DNA of 64,000 bases from Ensifer sp. LCM 4579. GTDB taxonomy: Bacteria > Pseudomonadota > Alphaproteobacteria > Rhizobiales > Rhizobiaceae. The stretch lies in NCBI RefSeq assembly GCF_001854885.1, contig NZ_MDDV01000002.1, forward strand, positions 226,338-290,337, read 5' to 3'. The position numbers were made by a program, and so were the translations under genes. Below, piece after piece: positions 37,570-45,804 of this stretch. Each line of letters opens with the position of its first letter. Position 1 is the first letter of the stretch. The notes below the pieces were generated by a model. That model saw only the letters and a program-made list of their open reading frames with translations, searched no databases and had not been told where the DNA came from.

Positions 37570-37926
37570 GATGGTTCCTTGGGGGAAACGCCGCTGGCAG
37601 GGAGGTTCTGAAATGCGGACGGAAATAGTCCCGGCAGGTTTATACGATGGCGGTTCAAAGCTCAACCTTGAGCGGGACGAGGAAAAGTGCGAAGCGGTTT
37701 TCCGCCCGCGGCCCCGCGGCTGAATTGAGCGGGACGAGGAAAAGTGCGAAGCGGTTTTCCGCCCGCGGCCCGCGGCTGCCTTGAGCGGGACGAGGAAAAG
37801 TGCGAAGTTTTCCGAATGCCGGAACAGCGCGCATGCCCGCATTGCACGCGGCTCAATCTCTGGAAATCGTCGCGAGATCGCCGCAGCTTGCTCGACAGGC
37901 ATCGGCCGCGCCTCTATCTGTGATGC
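37570..37926. other. Intergenic region with hairpin tandem repeat
   Basis: 357 bases without a gene, between divergently read HAD and GntR genes. About 147 bases are the tandem array at 37668-37814. The remainder carries no recognisable operator; a GntR autoregulatory site would be expected just before 37927 but I cannot point to one. Confidence 0.55.
37668..37814 (+). repeat. Tandem hairpin repeat, 2.6 copies of 56-57 bp
   Basis: Units start at 37668, 37725 and 37781 with TTGAGCGGGACGAGGAAAAG; the third stops after about 34 bases at TTTTCCG. Each unit is an imperfect palindrome (GCGGGACGAGGAAAA against TTTTCCGCCCGC). The same motif is common between genes in Rhizobium and Sinorhizobium genomes. 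Units differ by one or two bases. Confidence 0.88.
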
Positions 37927-38595
37927 ATGACGAAGGAACGGGACGACACGCTTGCCAGCCGCATCAGCCGGGCTCTCGCCGAGAGGATCATCTCCGGTCA
38001 GCTCGCGCCGGGCGAAAGGCTGCGCCAGGATCATGTCGCCGAAGAGTTCGGCGCCAGCCACGTGCCGGTCCGCGAGGCCTTCCGGCGGCTCGAGGCCCAG
38101 GGGCTTGCCGTCAGCGAACCCCGCCGTGGGGTCCGCGTCGCGGCCTTCGATCTCAAGGAGGTGCGCGAGGTTGCCGAGATGCGCGCGGTCCTGGAGGTGC
38201 TGGCGCTTCGCCACGCTATGCCCCATCTGACGCGCGCCATTCTCGATCGCGCCGAGGTGGCGACGGCCGCCGCCGACAGTTCCCGTGACGTGCGCAGCTG
38301 GGAGGCGGCAAATCGTGCCTTTCATCGCCTGATCCTGGAACCTTGCGCCATGCCCCGACTTCTCGCCGCAATCGACGATCTTCACGCGGCAAGCGCTCGC
38401 TTCCTCTTCTCCACCTGGCGGTCGAGTTGGGAGGCGCGCACCGATCACGATCACCGGGCGATCCTCGCGGCGCTCCGCCAGGGCAAGTGTGAGGAGGCCG
38501 CGGCCATTCTCGAGCGGCATGTCGGCTGGATCGGCCGGTCGCCGGCGAAAACCGCAGGCGGCGAGATCCGCGGCGCCTTTTCCATCGTCGGATAG
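37927..38595 (+). CDS. GntR family transcriptional regulator (FadR/FCD subfamily)
   Basis: 222 residues. The N-terminal winged helix-turn-helix (about 10-75) has RISRALAERIISGQLAPGERLRQ and the recognition segment FGASHVPVREAFRRLEAQGL. The C-terminal FCD effector domain (about 80-205) carries the acid- or metal-binding histidines, for example in AFHRLILEP and DHDHRAILAALRQG. These proteins usually repress catabolic genes next to them; here the only neighbour is the divergent HAD gene. Ligand unknown. Confidence 0.88.
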   Translation: MTKERDDTLASRISRALAERIISGQLAPGERLRQDHVAEEFGASHVPVREAFRRLEAQGLAVSEPRRGVRVAAFDLKEVREVAEMRAVLEVLALRHAMPHLTRAILDRAEVATAAADSSRDVRSWEAANRAFHRLILEPCAMPRLLAAIDDLHAASARFLFSTWRSSWEARTDHDHRAILAALRQGKCEEAAAILERHVGWIGRSPAKTAGGEIRGAFSIVG

Positions 38596-38616
38596 CTGCT
38601 GTCGGCGTATACCTTC

Positions 38617-38653
38617 GGCGCCGCGCGTCTTTTCAGACGCGCAAAGATCGGTG
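38617..38653 (+). repeat. RIME1 left-half fragment
   Basis: GGCGCCGCGCGTCTTTTCAGACGCGCAAAGATCG keeps the left palindrome. The right half is absent. It lies just after the GntR stop codon and between convergent genes, so it could serve as terminator. Confidence 0.7.
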
Positions 38654-38722
38654 CACGCGCGTCGCCCGCGTCGGTTTTGCGGGGACGCTGGTCGATTGCC
38701 CGCACCGGCGCGCGGGGAACGC

Positions 38723-39403
38723 CTATAGCGGAAAGTGCTCCAGGAAGGCCTTTTCGCCCGTGTCGGTGAAGCGGATGGCGCGGCTGTCCTTTACGCGCTT
38801 CGCCCAGCCCCTGTCGATGAACTGCGTGAGCAGCGCCTCGCCGAGCGAGCCGGCGAGATGCGACCGGCGTTCGCTCCAGTCAAGGCAGGTCCTGCAGATC
38901 GGCCGGCGGGACGCCCTGAGCGCCGCATAATCGATGCCGAGCGCCTCGATGCGTTCGCGGCCGGCTTTGGTCAGCACCACCTCTTCTCCCTCCACCTCGA
39001 TCTGCTTGGCGCCGATGAGGCTATCCAGCATCCGCACGCCATAGTCGCCGGCCAGGTGGTTGTAACAGACCCGCGCCTTGCGCAGTGCCGGATCCTGCGG
39101 CCCCGGCCGGTGCCGCGTAAGGCCGCGGCTCGCGGCGAAACCCATGAGGCTTTCGAGCATGAGCCCGACCTCGTCCTCGCTCAGCGCGTAATAGCGGTGC
39201 CGCCCCTGCTTGCGTTGCGTCACCAATCCGCCGGCCTCGAGCTTCGCAAGATGCGAACTCGCGGTTTGCAACGTCACGCCGGCATGCCCGGCAAGCTCTG
39301 TCGGCGTCAGCGCTTGGCCGCCCATCAGCGCGGTCAGTATATTGGCGCGTGCGGGATCTCCGATCAGCGAACCGATCAGGGCAATGTCGGGACCTTCCTT
39401 CAT
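38723..39403 (-). CDS. ArsR/SmtB-type winged-helix transcriptional regulator
   Basis: 226 residues. The first 90 are an ArsR-type DNA-binding domain (LIGDPARANILTALMGGQALTPTELAGHAGVTLQTASSHLAKL). The rest is a longer C-terminal region with C..HLAGDYG and a cysteine pair in RRPICRTCLDWSERRSHLAG, a pattern seen in a rhizobial group of long ArsR-like proteins. The cysteines could sense metal or oxidants, but this is inference. It diverges from the NIPSNAP/ABM gene pair and may regulate it. Confidence 0.82.
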   Translation of the reverse strand: MKEGPDIALIGSLIGDPARANILTALMGGQALTPTELAGHAGVTLQTASSHLAKLEAGGLVTQRKQGRHRYYALSEDEVGLMLESLMGFAASRGLTRHRPGPQDPALRKARVCYNHLAGDYGVRMLDSLIGAKQIEVEGEEVVLTKAGRERIEALGIDYAALRASRRPICRTCLDWSERRSHLAGSLGEALLTQFIDRGWAKRVKDSRAIRFTDTGEKAFLEHFPL

Positions 39404-39460
39404 AGTTCGATGGTAATCGAAGCATTGAAGCAGGGCAAGCGGGCATGGTGGGGGGGCGGT

Positions 39461-39513
39461 TCGATGCATGTCGCCAATAGGTGCGAAGCGGTTTCGGGAT
39501 GACGACATGCATG
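39461..39513. repeat. Inverted repeat upstream of the NIPSNAP gene
   Basis: ATGCATGTCG (39464-39473) and CGACATGCAT (39503-39512) are perfect inverted arms around a 29-base loop containing GTGCGAAGCGGTTTCGGGAT. Close variants of this palindrome are common between genes in Rhizobiales. It lies 20 bases before the NIPSNAP start and could also act as an operator or leader hairpin. Confidence 0.7.
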
Positions 39514-39533
39514 AACAAAACCAGGAGAAAACC

Positions 39534-39856
39534 ATGATCACCTGCTTCATCCGCTATGAAATCGATCCGTTCCGCAGAGAGGATTTCGCGACCTATGCCC
39601 GTAATTGGGGCGAGGCGATCCCGCGCTGCGGCGCCGATCTCATCGGCTATTTCGGGCCGCATGAGGGCTCGGCGACGACGGCCTATGGCGTCTACAACAT
39701 CGACAGCCTCGCCGCCTATGAGGCCTATCGGGCGCGGCTCGCCGCCGACCCGCTCGGCCGCGAAAATTATGAATTTGCCCGACGCGAGCGCTTCATTCTC
39801 AAGGAAGACCGGATCTTCCTGAAGAACGTCTCCCGGCCAACGCGAGGAGCACGCCG

Positions 39857-39860
<4 letters not shown>
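39534..39860 (+). CDS. NIPSNAP family protein
   Basis: 108 residues of the dimeric alpha/beta-barrel fold. Seen: ITCFIRYEIDPFRREDFATYARNWGEAIPRCG and YNIDSLAAYEAYRARLAADP, both typical of NIPSNAP domains. The ATG at 39534 has AGGAG six bases upstream, which favours it over two earlier in-frame ATGs. The stop overlaps the start of the next gene (ATGA). Function unknown; the pairing with an ABM-domain protein suggests they act together. Confidence 0.82.
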
Positions 39861-41507
<1,647 letters not shown>

Positions 41508-41585
41508 TCAACCAGTTCCGCGCAGGTCTTCGAAAAGCGCTCCCTCCGGTTTTCGTACCTTCAGTCCCGGAAGGAGAGCTTTAAA

Positions 41586-41623
41586 CGCCCGGAATCCGCG
41601 AGGGTTCCGGGCGCTTGTATTTT
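41586..41623 (+). terminator. Rho-independent terminator after ccrM
   Basis: Stem CGCCCGGAA (41586-41594) pairs with TTCCGGGCG (41605-41613), and CTTGTATTTTG follows. It lies about 80 bases after the ccrM stop and fits an intrinsic terminator. Confidence 0.8.
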
Positions 41624-41706
41624 GCACCCCTCGTGATTACGGGTCTGCTCGGCGACAGAATTTCGCGGTGAAGCCATTGCCGAGGCCATGCCTCGACCAT
41701 CGGCCA

Positions 41707-41742
41707 TTACAGCGCCGCGCGTCTTTCCTGACGCGCCAGGTG
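41707..41742 (+). repeat. RIME1 left-half embedded in a gene end
   Basis: ACAGCGCCGCGCGTCTTTCCTGACGCGCC keeps the left palindrome of RIME1. It overlaps the stop codon and last codons of the HAD gene on the minus strand. Sequence beyond GCGCC does not follow the element. Confidence 0.7.
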
Positions 41743-42351
41743 CACGCCGTGGGCCGCAAGATCCGACCTCAGCTTCCGCGCATCGGCAAAATGAACGGCT
41801 TGCCAGCCGGCAGCGCGGGCGCCCTCGACATTGGCCATGCTGTCATCGATGAAGAGCGTTGCGGCGGGATCGAGGTCGAAGGTCTGGGCGTGGGTTCTGT
41901 AGATCTCGATATCCGGCTTGATAAGGCCGACATCGCCAGAGACCGTCACGCCGCGCGGCAGCGCCAGAAACGGAAAGCGTTTCAGGGCCTCTCGAAACGT
42001 GTCGGAGGCGAAATTGGTGAGCATCGTCACGTCGCGCTCTTCCGCAACCAGGCATTCCAGGAGCGTCACCGTCTCGGTATAGGCATGGGGCACCATCTCG
42101 TGCCAGTGCCGTCGGAAGGCGCGGATATGGTCTTCCCGCTCGGGATGGCTCTCGATCAGCAGGGACTCGGCCTCTTCCCAGGAGCGCCCGCGATCCTGTT
42201 CGACGTTCCAGTCATGGGTGCAGACATTGGCGAAGAACCAGTCGCGCTCCGCCTGGTCGGGGATGAGGCAACGATAGGGAATCTGCGGATCGTAATGGAT
42301 CAGCACCTTGCCGATGTCGAAGACTATGTGGCGGATTTCGATGGTGCTCAT
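41707..42351 (-). CDS. HAD superfamily hydrolase (HAD-IA, YihX-like)
   Basis: 214 residues. Motif I reads VFDIGKVLIHYD, with glycine and lysine in the loop as in the YihX and epoxide-hydrolase-like group; motif II is MLTNFAS; motif III GLIKPDIEIY; motif IV TLFIDDSMANVEGARAAGW. Substrate unknown. The last ten or so codons (LARQERRAAL) are encoded by a RIME1 left half, so the repeat has supplied the C-terminus and the stop codon. Start chosen at MSTIEIRH, after AGGAA. Confidence 0.85.
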   Translation of the reverse strand: MSTIEIRHIVFDIGKVLIHYDPQIPYRCLIPDQAERDWFFANVCTHDWNVEQDRGRSWEEAESLLIESHPEREDHIRAFRRHWHEMVPHAYTETVTLLECLVAEERDVTMLTNFASDTFREALKRFPFLALPRGVTVSGDVGLIKPDIEIYRTHAQTFDLDPAATLFIDDSMANVEGARAAGWQAVHFADARKLRSDLAAHGVHLARQERRAAL

Positions 42352-42411
42352 AAGAAGTTCCTGACGGGCATGAAGATTGATGCGCTCCATTATCAACTGG
42401 GCGATCCATGA

Positions 42412-43500
42412 TCAGCCGGGCTTGAAAGCATGTGGTATAGCCTGCGCTATTGCTTTTTTCATGACGGTCGGCAGCGCCTGCTTCTTTAGTGACGCGATCG
42501 GCTCCCACCACCCGCCGATAGCGGGCGGTGCCTCGGCGACACTGGCGCGGTAGACGCAAAGGCGCAACTCGAAATGCGTGAAGACGTGGGTAATCGTGCC
42601 GCAGGATTCCCAGGGCGCTACGAAGGGCCGCCCGTCGACGGAGGTCTCGCCGTCGCGGCGTGCGCTCCAGTCCGTGCCGGGAACCTCCGTCATGCCGCCG
42701 AGCAGGCCGGTTTCCGGCCGCTTGCGCAGATAGACGGCGTCGGCGTCATCGATCGCCACGAACGCAGCACCGAGGCGTAGCGGCTTCTCCTTCTTCGCCG
42801 CCTTTATCGGAAATGTTTCCGGATCCTCCGAGGTGAGCGCCATGCACTTCACGCGGAAGGGACAGAGTGCACAGGCCGGTCGCTTCGGCGTGCAGATCGT
42901 GGCGCCAAGATCCATCATCGCTTGCGCGAAGTCGCCCGGCCGGTCGGCCGGTGTCAGCCGGGATACGAGCTGCCGCATTTTGGTCTTGGCCGCAGGCAGC
43001 GGTGTTTCGATCGCATACAGCCGTGAAACGACGCGCTCGACATTGCCGTCGAGCACGGCGCACCTGCGATTGAAGGCGATCGCGGCGATCGCCGCGGCGG
43101 TATAGGCGCCGATACCGGGAAGCGCCTCCAAGCCCTCCTGCGTATCCGGAAAGCGTCCGCCGTGCTCGCGCGCCACGGCCTCCGCGCACTTCTTCAGGTT
43201 GCGCGCGCGGGCATAGTAGCCGAGCCCCGCCCAGGCTTTCATCACATCCTCCGTGTCGGCGGCCGCGAGACCCTCAACCGTCGGCCAGAGCCTCAGAAAC
43301 TTGTCGAAATAGGACCTTACCGCCTGAACGGTGGTCTGCTGCAGCATGACCTCCGACAGCCAGACGTGATAGGGATCGGCGACCACGCCTTGCCGCGCCA
43401 TGGGTGGCGAGACCCGCCAGGGCAGGTCACGGTGGTGGCGATCATACCAGGTGAGGAGAAGGGCGGCGGCATCGTCCGCCGTCAGTGTTTCGCGCGTCAT
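42412..43500 (-). CDS. mutY: A/G-specific adenine DNA glycosylase
   Basis: 362 residues. Removes adenine paired with 8-oxoguanine. Visible: catalytic E50 in WLSEVMLQQTTV, the helix-hairpin-helix LPGIGAYTA (127-135), catalytic D151 in VLDGNVERV, and the four iron-sulfur cysteines C203, C210, C213 and C219 (C-x6-C-x2-C-x5-C). A C-terminal Nudix-like domain (about 235-355) recognises the oxidised guanine. It diverges from dciA with a gap of only 36 bases, so the promoters overlap. Confidence 0.95.
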   Translation of the reverse strand: MTRETLTADDAAALLLTWYDRHHRDLPWRVSPPMARQGVVADPYHVWLSEVMLQQTTVQAVRSYFDKFLRLWPTVEGLAAADTEDVMKAWAGLGYYARARNLKKCAEAVAREHGGRFPDTQEGLEALPGIGAYTAAAIAAIAFNRRCAVLDGNVERVVSRLYAIETPLPAAKTKMRQLVSRLTPADRPGDFAQAMMDLGATICTPKRPACALCPFRVKCMALTSEDPETFPIKAAKKEKPLRLGAAFVAIDDADAVYLRKRPETGLLGGMTEVPGTDWSARRDGETSVDGRPFVAPWESCGTITHVFTHFELRLCVYRASVAEAPPAIGGWWEPIASLKKQALPTVMKKAIAQAIPHAFKPG

Positions 43501-43536
43501 TTGCCGGGGAGTCCTTTTCCGGCCTATACTTGGCCG

Positions 43537-44097
43537 ATGCTTGCCCGTGCTTCAAGGCTCGATCCGAATTGCAAACAGAAAGTCGTGTCCGTGCGTGAAG
43601 AAAAGCCCCGCAAGGGGGTGGTCCAGATCAGCGAAGTCGCCAACGGGCTGATCGATCCGGTGCTCGCCAAGCGCGCGGGCATCAACACCATGCTGCTCGG
43701 CTCCTGGGACGAGATCGCCGGCGCGGACTTTGCCGACTGCACTCGGCCGGAAAAGATCGCCTGGCCGCGCCGCGCCTCCGAAATCGGTGCCGAGGGCGGC
43801 TACCAGCCGGGCGTGCTCACCATCGCCTGCGAAGGCGCGCGGGCGCTGTTTCTCACCCATGCGCAAGGCGAACTGATCCAGCGGATCAACGCCTTCTTCG
43901 GTTTCCACGCAATCGGCCAGTTGCGGATCGTACAGAAGCCGGTTGCCGTGCCACCCAGGCGCCGTGGGCCGCCCCGGCCGCTTACGGGCGAGCCCGCCCG
44001 CCGGCTCGAATCCATGATCGATGGCATCGAGAGCGAGACGCTGAAGGCGGCGCTGACGCGGCTTGGTACCGCCGTGTTGTCGTCACGGCGGAAATGA
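43537..44097 (+). CDS. DUF721/DciA family protein
   Basis: About 186 residues. The DciA-like N-terminal domain is shown by VLAKRAGINTMLLGSWDEIAGADFADCTRPEKIAWPRR (about 40-78) and GVLTIACEGARALFLTHAQGELIQRIN. DciA assists loading of replicative helicase DnaB in bacteria that lack DnaC. The C-terminus is basic and proline-rich, likely disordered. ATG at 43537 or GTG at 43585 may be the start; the first has no clear ribosome site. Next to mutY and the DsbA-like gene, a conserved order in alphaproteobacteria. Confidence 0.82.
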   Translation: MLARASRLDPNCKQKVVSVREEKPRKGVVQISEVANGLIDPVLAKRAGINTMLLGSWDEIAGADFADCTRPEKIAWPRRASEIGAEGGYQPGVLTIACEGARALFLTHAQGELIQRINAFFGFHAIGQLRIVQKPVAVPPRRRGPPRPLTGEPARRLESMIDGIESETLKAALTRLGTAVLSSRRK

Positions 44098-44105
44098 CCG
44101 ATCAT

Positions 44106-44172
44106 CTACAGCGCTGCGCGTTTAACTGCTGCATTCCGTTGAATCGAGGCCGATTGAGGAGACATGCAGTAG
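44106..44172 (+). repeat. RIME1 element with internal deletion
   Basis: 67 bases. The left end CTACAGCGCTGCGCG is joined directly to the spacer and right palindrome (CTGCATTCCGTTGAATCGAGG..GACATGCAGTAG). About 40 bases, including half of the left palindrome, are missing. It separates dciA and the DsbA-like gene. Confidence 0.75.
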
Positions 44173-44281
44173 GGGTCACAATTCTTTGAACTCAGTTGAG
44201 ATACCACCCCTTGCCGCCATTGATCGGGCAAGTTATCGAAATTGCACTTCGAATTTCCCTCAAAGAAAACGGGTCCTCTCC

Positions 44282-45097
44282 ATGTCCGCTTCCGAAACGA
44301 GCCTGTCGAAACGCCTGCTGAGTGGCGTCGCCATTGCGGTGATCGCCCTGGTCATCGCCGCTTGCAGCGACGAGAAGAAGGAGGCCGCTTCCACCGCACC
44401 GGCCGAAACGGCGACAAGTGCGGATGCGACGACCACCGCATCAACGGCTGAAGCGCCCGCCGCCTCTATCGAGGCGAAGCCCGCGGCGGGCACCGAGATG
44501 GCGCAGGCGTCCACACCCGCGGCCAAGGTCGAACTGCCGAAGTCGGAAGGCAGCGTCGACGTGCAGAAGCTGATGGAGCCGGGTCCGCTGCCGGAAATGG
44601 CGCTGGGCGAGGCTGACGCGCCGGTGACGATCGTCGAATACATGTCGATGACGTGCCCGCACTGCGCCGCCTTCCACAACAACACCTTCGAGGCCATCAA
44701 GGCGAAATATATCGACACCGGCAAGGTGCGATTCATCGTCCGCGAGTTCCCGTTCGATCCGCGCGCGGCAGCCGCCTTCATGCTGGCGCGCTGCGCGCCC
44801 GAAGGACAGTATTTCCCGATGATCTCCATGCTGTTCAAGCAGCAACGACAGTGGGCGGCTGCGGAAAATGGCCGCGATGCACTGCTGCAGATGTCGAAAC
44901 TCGCCGGTTTTACACAGGAGAGCTTCGAGGCCTGCTTGACGAACCAGAAACTTCTGGATGATGTGAACGCAGTGATGCAGCGCGGTGCCAAGGAATTCGG
45001 CGTGCAATCGACGCCGACCTTCTTCGTCAATGGAGAGCACTATTCGGGGGACATGTCGGTTGACGTTATGTCGGCCCTCATCGACAGAAAGCTCTGA
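44282..45097 (+). CDS. Lipoprotein DsbA-family thiol oxidoreductase
   Basis: 271 residues. The N-terminal hydrophobic segment ends in VIAAC (lipobox cysteine C28). A low-complexity Ala/Thr/Glu linker (29-100) tethers a thioredoxin-fold domain with C125-P-H-C128 in YMSMTCPHCAAFHN and the cis-proline in QSTPTFFVNG. The domain resembles the DsbA/ScsC and BdbD group. It should make or exchange disulfides in the periplasm from a membrane anchor. The gene order mutY, dciA, dsbA-like, smc is shared among alphaproteobacteria. Confidence 0.88.
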   Translation: MSASETSLSKRLLSGVAIAVIALVIAACSDEKKEAASTAPAETATSADATTTASTAEAPAASIEAKPAAGTEMAQASTPAAKVELPKSEGSVDVQKLMEPGPLPEMALGEADAPVTIVEYMSMTCPHCAAFHNNTFEAIKAKYIDTGKVRFIVREFPFDPRAAAAFMLARCAPEGQYFPMISMLFKQQRQWAAAENGRDALLQMSKLAGFTQESFEACLTNQKLLDDVNAVMQRGAKEFGVQSTPTFFVNGEHYSGDMSVDVMSALIDRKL

Positions 45098-45177
45098 TCC
45101 TTCGCTTTTCCTGAGAGCGGGCGACGGCGGCAGCCGTGCGCCCGCTTTTGGTGTTTGGCAACGTCTGAGGCTTGGTC

Positions 45178-45548
45178 ATGCCTCACGCTGATGTTGAGCG
45201 GAAAACACGCGCCAATGCGCGCCGGATGCGTGGTGCGATGACGGAGGCGGAGCTCAAGCTCTGGAACGAGTTGCGGGCGCATCGGCTGATGGGCCTCGGA
45301 TTTCGCAGACAGGTCCCGATTGCCGGCTACATCGTTGATTTTGTTTCCGCCGAGCATCGCTGGCCGTCGAAATCGATGGTTCGCAGCATGCGAGAGCGGA
45401 GGTTGATGACTATGATCGACGGCGTACTCAGCGCTTGGAAGCGGGTGGCTGGAGTGTTCTGCGCTTTTGGAATGATGACGTGCTACGGGATGTCGATAAT
45501 GTCTGCGAGCACATCGTGCGGGTGATCGGCAAGGGGGCATTTGAGTGA
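45178..45548 (+). pseudogene. DUF559 endonuclease-like gene broken by one frameshift
   Basis: The first 60 codons encode a DUF559 (very-short-patch-repair-like) N-terminus: ARRMRGAMTEAELKLWNELR and GFRRQVPIAGYIVDFV. At about 45360 the frame changes: reading CTG from base 45360 gives LAVEIDGSQHARAEVDDYD and later WSVLRFWNDDVLRDVDNV, the normal family end, down to TGA at 45546-45548. One missing base in CGC(C)TGG explains it. Intact homologues are about 120 residues and are thought to be nuclease-fold proteins. A sequencing error is the main alternative. Confidence 0.75.
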
Positions 45549-45562
45549 AGCGTTCGCGGTTG

Positions 45563-45752
45563 ACCCCCCTCTGCCCTGCCGGGCATCTCCCCCGCAAGGG
45601 GGGAGATCGGCAAGTGGCGACGTCTCAATCCGCCAATAGTCCAGCGCATGGTGCTGTGGTTTCGGCATACCCGATGTTATCGTGGGGCGGAGTGTTGCTT
45701 CCGGCCAATCTCCCCCCTTGCGGGGGAGATGCCCGGCAGGGCAGAGGGGGGT
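45563..45752. repeat. Inverted repeat with 49-bp arms before smc
   Basis: Arms at 45563-45611 and 45704-45752 are inverted copies with one mismatch; each contains CTGCCCTGCCGGGCATCTCC and CCCCGCAAGGGG, itself palindromic. The 92-base middle has no feature. The arm sequence is a widespread Rhizobiales intergenic repeat. The whole unit fills the space between the DUF559 remnant and smc, so the smc promoter may be inside or upstream of it. Confidence 0.85.
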
Positions 45753-45785
45753 ATCCCACCTCTGCAGCAGGGGGTGAAGTGGGCA

Positions 45786-45803
45786 GAGGAGGATATTTCC
45801 TCC
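45786..45803 (+). promoter_or_regulatory. Ribosome site of smc within a small hairpin
   Basis: The Shine-Dalgarno GGAGG (45788-45792) faces CCTCC (45799-45803) with loop ATATTT, one base before the ATG at 45805. The site can thus be paired, and its spacing of 12 to the start is long. Low or regulated translation of smc is inferred. Confidence 0.45.
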
Positions 45804-45804
45804 C

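Noticed and set aside
37668..37814. Possible CRISPR array
   Set aside because: The units touch without unique spacers, each is a palindrome, and no cas genes are nearby. It is a tandem intergenic repeat.
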